From contig JADKEA010000007.1 in assembly GCA_016718275.1 (NCBI GenBank), forward strand, positions 1-64,000: DNA of 64,000 bases, written 5' to 3'. The number at the start of each line of letters is the position of its first letter. Within the stretch, counting starts at the first letter, position 1. Source of the stretch: Candidatus Villigracilis affinis. GTDB lineage: Bacteria; Chloroflexota; Anaerolineae; Anaerolineales; Villigracilaceae. The translations under genes and the position numbers were made by a program. Below, one piece after another: positions 61,613 through 64,000 of the stretch. Below the pieces are notes generated by a model. The model did not search any database, was not told the origin of the DNA, and was given only the letters and a program-made list of their open reading frames with translations.

Positions 61613-61650
61613 AAAAAAAAGGCAGTCATCGAAAGATGACTGCCTTTTTT
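61613..61650 (-). terminator. Terminator of ssb
   Basis: AAAAAAGGCAGTCATC-GAAA-GATGACTGCCTTTTTT, a 16-base stem with a GAAA tetraloop, 27 bases after the ssb stop codon on the minus strand. Confidence 0.9.
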
Positions 61651-61676
61651 ACCTATTCACTTATTACTTACTGCTC

Positions 61677-62060
61677 TTACGCTTCGTAATCGCCTGGGTC
61701 TTCGTCCACTGCCATCATGGGTTCTTCGGCAGGGCGTTTATCGAGGAATTCCAGAGATTGGGCTACCACCTTGGTGAAATAGCGGGTTTCACCCTTATCT
61801 TCATACTTGTCAGTCTTTAATCGCCCTTCAAGGAAGATGAGACTGCCTTTCTTCAGATATTCCTGGCAAACCTCGCCGAGGCGGCCCCAGGCTTCGATGT
61901 TGACCCACTCGGTGGCTTCTTTTGTTTCGCCGTTCTTGTCTTTCCAGCGGTTGCTGACGGCAAGGCTGAAATGGGTCACTTTTTTGCCTGTGGGGGTGAA
62001 TTTGCTTTCGGGGTCTCTGCCCAAACGGCCGATCAACTGGACGCGGTTTAGTGTAGGCAT
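61677..62060 (-). CDS. ssb: Single-stranded DNA-binding protein
   Basis: A 127-residue SSB with a single OB fold (residues 4-108): NRVQLIGRLGRDPESKFTPTGKKVTHFSLAVS, WVNIEAWGRLGEVCQEYLKKGSLIFLEGRLK and TKVVAQSLEFLD. It binds single-stranded DNA during replication and repair, usually as a tetramer. The tail is short and acidic (VDEDPGDYEA) and lacks the usual DDDIPF-like end that recruits partner proteins, which may mean a secondary SSB or a different tip. Read alone on the minus strand with its own terminator. Confidence 0.93.
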   Translation of the reverse strand: MPTLNRVQLIGRLGRDPESKFTPTGKKVTHFSLAVSNRWKDKNGETKEATEWVNIEAWGRLGEVCQEYLKKGSLIFLEGRLKTDKYEDKGETRYFTKVVAQSLEFLDKRPAEEPMMAVDEDPGDYEA

Positions 62061-62166
62061 GTCATCCCCGCTTTCGTTTCATGGCTTTTAGATGCTTGTT
62101 TACGTGTCATTTTGGTCTCCTTATTATCTAAAAGAACAATTTGGTTGTGTCGAACAGGGTTATACT

Positions 62167-62385
62167 TTATGAAGACGCTTCGGGGGTCTCCGCGGGTTTG
62201 GCTGCTTCGCCTTCAGCGGGGATTCTCTTCAGCACGAGCATACCGGTCTTCATTTCGCTGACTGTGTATCCGGCGGGGAGGGCTTCAAGAACGCCTTCCT
62301 TGATCTCCTTCGAGAAGAAGAACATCTTGCCTTTGGAATGCAGGTAGTAGGTGTTACCTTTTGAGTTTGTGTGTGAGTAAGCCAT
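62167..62385 (-). CDS. Small conserved-type hypothetical protein
   Basis: A 72-residue basic protein with AAGGAGAAAAA just ahead of its start. It reads MAYSHTNSKGNTYYLHSKGK, then MFFFSKEIKEGVLEALPAGY and VSEMKTGMLVLKR, and ends in an Ala/Glu/Pro-rich tail. The pattern (short beta strands, KTGMLVLKR end) is that of a tiny protein often seen as a hypothetical in candidate phyla and Chloroflexota; no function is known to me. Located between ssb and the divergent panC. Confidence 0.7.
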   Translation of the reverse strand: MAYSHTNSKGNTYYLHSKGKMFFFSKEIKEGVLEALPAGYTVSEMKTGMLVLKRIPAEGEAAKPAETPEASS

Positions 62386-62458
62386 TTTTTCTCCTTATAT
62401 CTAATTTGGTAATATGAGTGTAGAACAAAGTTTCTAGCCTGTCAAGTAGGAGAATTGT

Positions 62459-63292
62459 ATGATATCTGTAATTGGTCTAGACGAATTGAGGGCCGCTCGC
62501 CTCTCTCTCAAGGGGACAGTGGGTCTGGTCCCGACGATGGGATATCTGCACGAGGGACATCTTTCCCTGATCCGCCGCGCCAAGGCTGAGTGTGACCATG
62601 TGGCGGTGAGCATCTTCGTCAACCCGACCCAGTTTGGCGCGAACGAGGATCTTTCCAAGTACCCTCGCGACCTTGAACGTGACTTGAGCCTGATCGAGCC
62701 TCTCGGCGTGGATTTGGTTTGGAATCCCACCCCTGAGATCATGTATCCGACTGGCTACCAGACCTGGGTTGAGGTGGAAGCGATGACTCGTCCGCTGGAA
62801 GGTGCGATGAGGCCGACCCATTTCAAGGGTGTGACTACGGTGGTGGCGAAGCTGTTCAATGCGATCCAGCCGCACAAGGCCTATTTCGGCCAGAAGGATG
62901 CCCAACAGGTGGCGGTCATTCGCCAGATGGTCTGGGATCTGAACTTCCCGCTCGAGGTGGTGGTCTGCCCAACGATGCGCGAAGCGGACGGGCTGGCAAT
63001 GTCGAGCCGAAACAAGTACCTTGAGGGCGAAGACCGCAAGGCGGCGGTTGTGTTATTTCAGGCATTGAATGCGGCGAAGGAAGCCTATCAGGGCGGGGAA
63101 CGCGACGCGGAAATGCTGCGGAGCAGAATGAAGAACGTGCTCGAAGCTGAGCCGCGCGCGCAGATCCAATATGTTTCGTGTGCCGATTACAACACGCTGG
63201 AAGAATTGGAAATTGTGAAGGGTAAAGCCCTGCTTTCGATGGCTGTGCTGCTTGGTAAAACGAGGCTGATCGATAACTTTGTGCTGGAGTAG
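62459..63292 (+). CDS. panC: Pantoate--beta-alanine ligase
   Basis: A 277-residue enzyme making pantothenate from pantoate, beta-alanine and ATP, the last step before coenzyme A synthesis. VGLVPTMGYLHEGHLSLI (residues 21-38) carries the HxGH nucleotidyltransferase motif; VAVSIFVNPTQFGANEDLSKYPRDLERD, YFGQKDAQQVAVIRQM and ADGLAMSSRNKYL complete the active site. Length and order are standard. The AGGAGAATTGT site precedes ATG 62459. A hydrolase gene follows two bases later. Confidence 0.96.
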   Translation: MISVIGLDELRAARLSLKGTVGLVPTMGYLHEGHLSLIRRAKAECDHVAVSIFVNPTQFGANEDLSKYPRDLERDLSLIEPLGVDLVWNPTPEIMYPTGYQTWVEVEAMTRPLEGAMRPTHFKGVTTVVAKLFNAIQPHKAYFGQKDAQQVAVIRQMVWDLNFPLEVVVCPTMREADGLAMSSRNKYLEGEDRKAAVVLFQALNAAKEAYQGGERDAEMLRSRMKNVLEAEPRAQIQYVSCADYNTLEELEIVKGKALLSMAVLLGKTRLIDNFVLE

Positions 63293-63294
63293 CG

Positions 63295-64000
63295 ATGACT
63301 TCTCGTCAGCGGTTGCTTTTGGTTTTGAAAATTTCAGGTAGGGCGGTGCTGTTGGTCGGGATCGGCCTTTTGGTTTTGGGGGTGATCGGCGTGTATGACG
63401 CTTTACATCCGCCGCGGATCGTGCCCCCGGGATACACGCTCGTAAAAGAGAATATCGAGTTTCGAAGCGTAGACCTGCTCACCGAGGATGGTGTTCGGCT
63501 TTCGGCATGGTACACCCCGCCCGATGACGAACGCAGCGGTGCAGTCATTTTGCTGGCGCATGGATATGGAGATAATCGCCCCGAGTGGGTGCATGCCATG
63601 TTTGCCAAAGGCGGATACGGCGTGCTCTCTTGGGATGCCCGCGCTCACGGGGAAAGCGGCGGTGAGATCAGTACACTGGGTTATCGTGAAGTATTGGATG
63701 TGAAAGCGGCCCTGGATTTTGTACTTGCCCAGCCCGAAATAAAGCATGTGGGAGCGTGGGGCGGTTCGATGGGCGGTGCTACCCTGATCCGCGCAACGGC
63801 GAGCCTGCCCCAGATCGAAGCCTTGGTGGTGGATAGTTCCTTTTCGTCTTTGGGGGAGGAGATCGATTTTCTTGCACCGTATCCGTTCGTGAATCCGCTG
63901 GCGAAGCTGTTGATGACGTTTGTGCTCGATAACGATCCATATGCCGCCAGCCCGCTTGAGAAAATTGGCGAGATCAGTCCGCGCCCGGTGTACATCATTC
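63295..64000 (+). CDS. Membrane-anchored alpha/beta hydrolase (partial)
   Basis: Starts at ATG 63295, two bases after the panC stop, and is still open at the window end (235 residues visible). One N-terminal membrane helix (LLVGIGLLVLGVIGVYDAL) is followed by an alpha/beta hydrolase: VILLAHGYGDNRPEW, VLSWDARAHGESGG, the nucleophile elbow AWGGSMGGATLIRA with Ser, and VVDSSFSSLGEE. The plan is like YqkD/BEM46-type hydrolases. The acid and histidine would lie beyond the window. Substrate unknown. Confidence 0.88.
   Translation, partial: MTSRQRLLLVLKISGRAVLLVGIGLLVLGVIGVYDALHPPRIVPPGYTLVKENIEFRSVDLLTEDGVRLSAWYTPPDDERSGAVILLAHGYGDNRPEWVHAMFAKGGYGVLSWDARAHGESGGEISTLGYREVLDVKAALDFVLAQPEIKHVGAWGGSMGGATLIRATASLPQIEALVVDSSFSSLGEEIDFLAPYPFVNPLAKLLMTFVLDNDPYAASPLEKIGEISPRPVYII

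Overview
The window looks like a chromosome segment of an uncultured member of the Chloroflexota, probably class Anaerolineae. This is inferred from the gene set (one-piece E1 alpha-beta 2-oxoacid dehydrogenase, SLH-anchored GH8 enzyme, lipoproteins with Pro/Thr/Glu/Ala-rich linkers after the lipobox, ChrA, large multihaem and Fe-S redox proteins); no rRNA is present to confirm it.

Positions 1 to about 22,590 are the distal part of a chromosomal integron. About twenty small, mostly AT-rich gene cassettes all read on the + strand. They are separated by long, closely related attC sites of roughly 110-195 bp whose outer core sites read GCCCAAC/GGCTAAC on the left and GTTGGGC/GTTAGCC on the right. 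About fourteen sites have both ends; others have lost one core site, fusing neighbouring cassettes. No integrase or attI lies in the window; the polarity places them left of base 1. Cargo includes an SDR, SMI1/KNR4, P-loop kinase, tandem GGDEF, pyrophosphatase-like, thioesterase, pentapeptide-plus-Rossmann protein, a BNR-repeat membrane protein, CARDB lipoprotein, three GNATs, two DUF1801, two RibD_C-type reductases, paired isoprenylcysteine-methyltransferase-like proteins, a second GGDEF gene, ClbS-like, SnoaL-like and SPFH-like proteins.

From 22.6 to 29.3 kb there is a short accessory stretch: HEXXH protein, alpha/beta hydrolase, an oxidoreductase remnant, membrane protein, kinase, SLH-GH8 hydrolase, broken M19 dipeptidase, DinB-like protein. 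Two tRNA-Ser genes follow, the first beside a tandem copy of its own 3' end and terminator.

From 29.9 to 64 kb the content is mainly housekeeping: methyltransferase, E3 (lpdA), dienelactone hydrolase, an E1-E2-methyltransferase operon, an HdrD-like Fe-S oxidoreductase, then a LysR regulator with a four-rhodanese lipoprotein and a 13-haem lipoprotein, a diguanylate cyclase, mutL, HAD phosphatase, S41 protease, YugP-type metallopeptidase, a LPG-synthase-like membrane protein, a DEXH helicase with an inserted HNH domain, chrA, a NarL-type two-component pair, a haem lipoprotein, ssb and panC.

At least eleven genes carry single-base shifts, many at homopolymers. This may reflect uncorrected long-read sequence as much as true decay, so genes marked pseudogene here are broken as written but may be intact in the organism.
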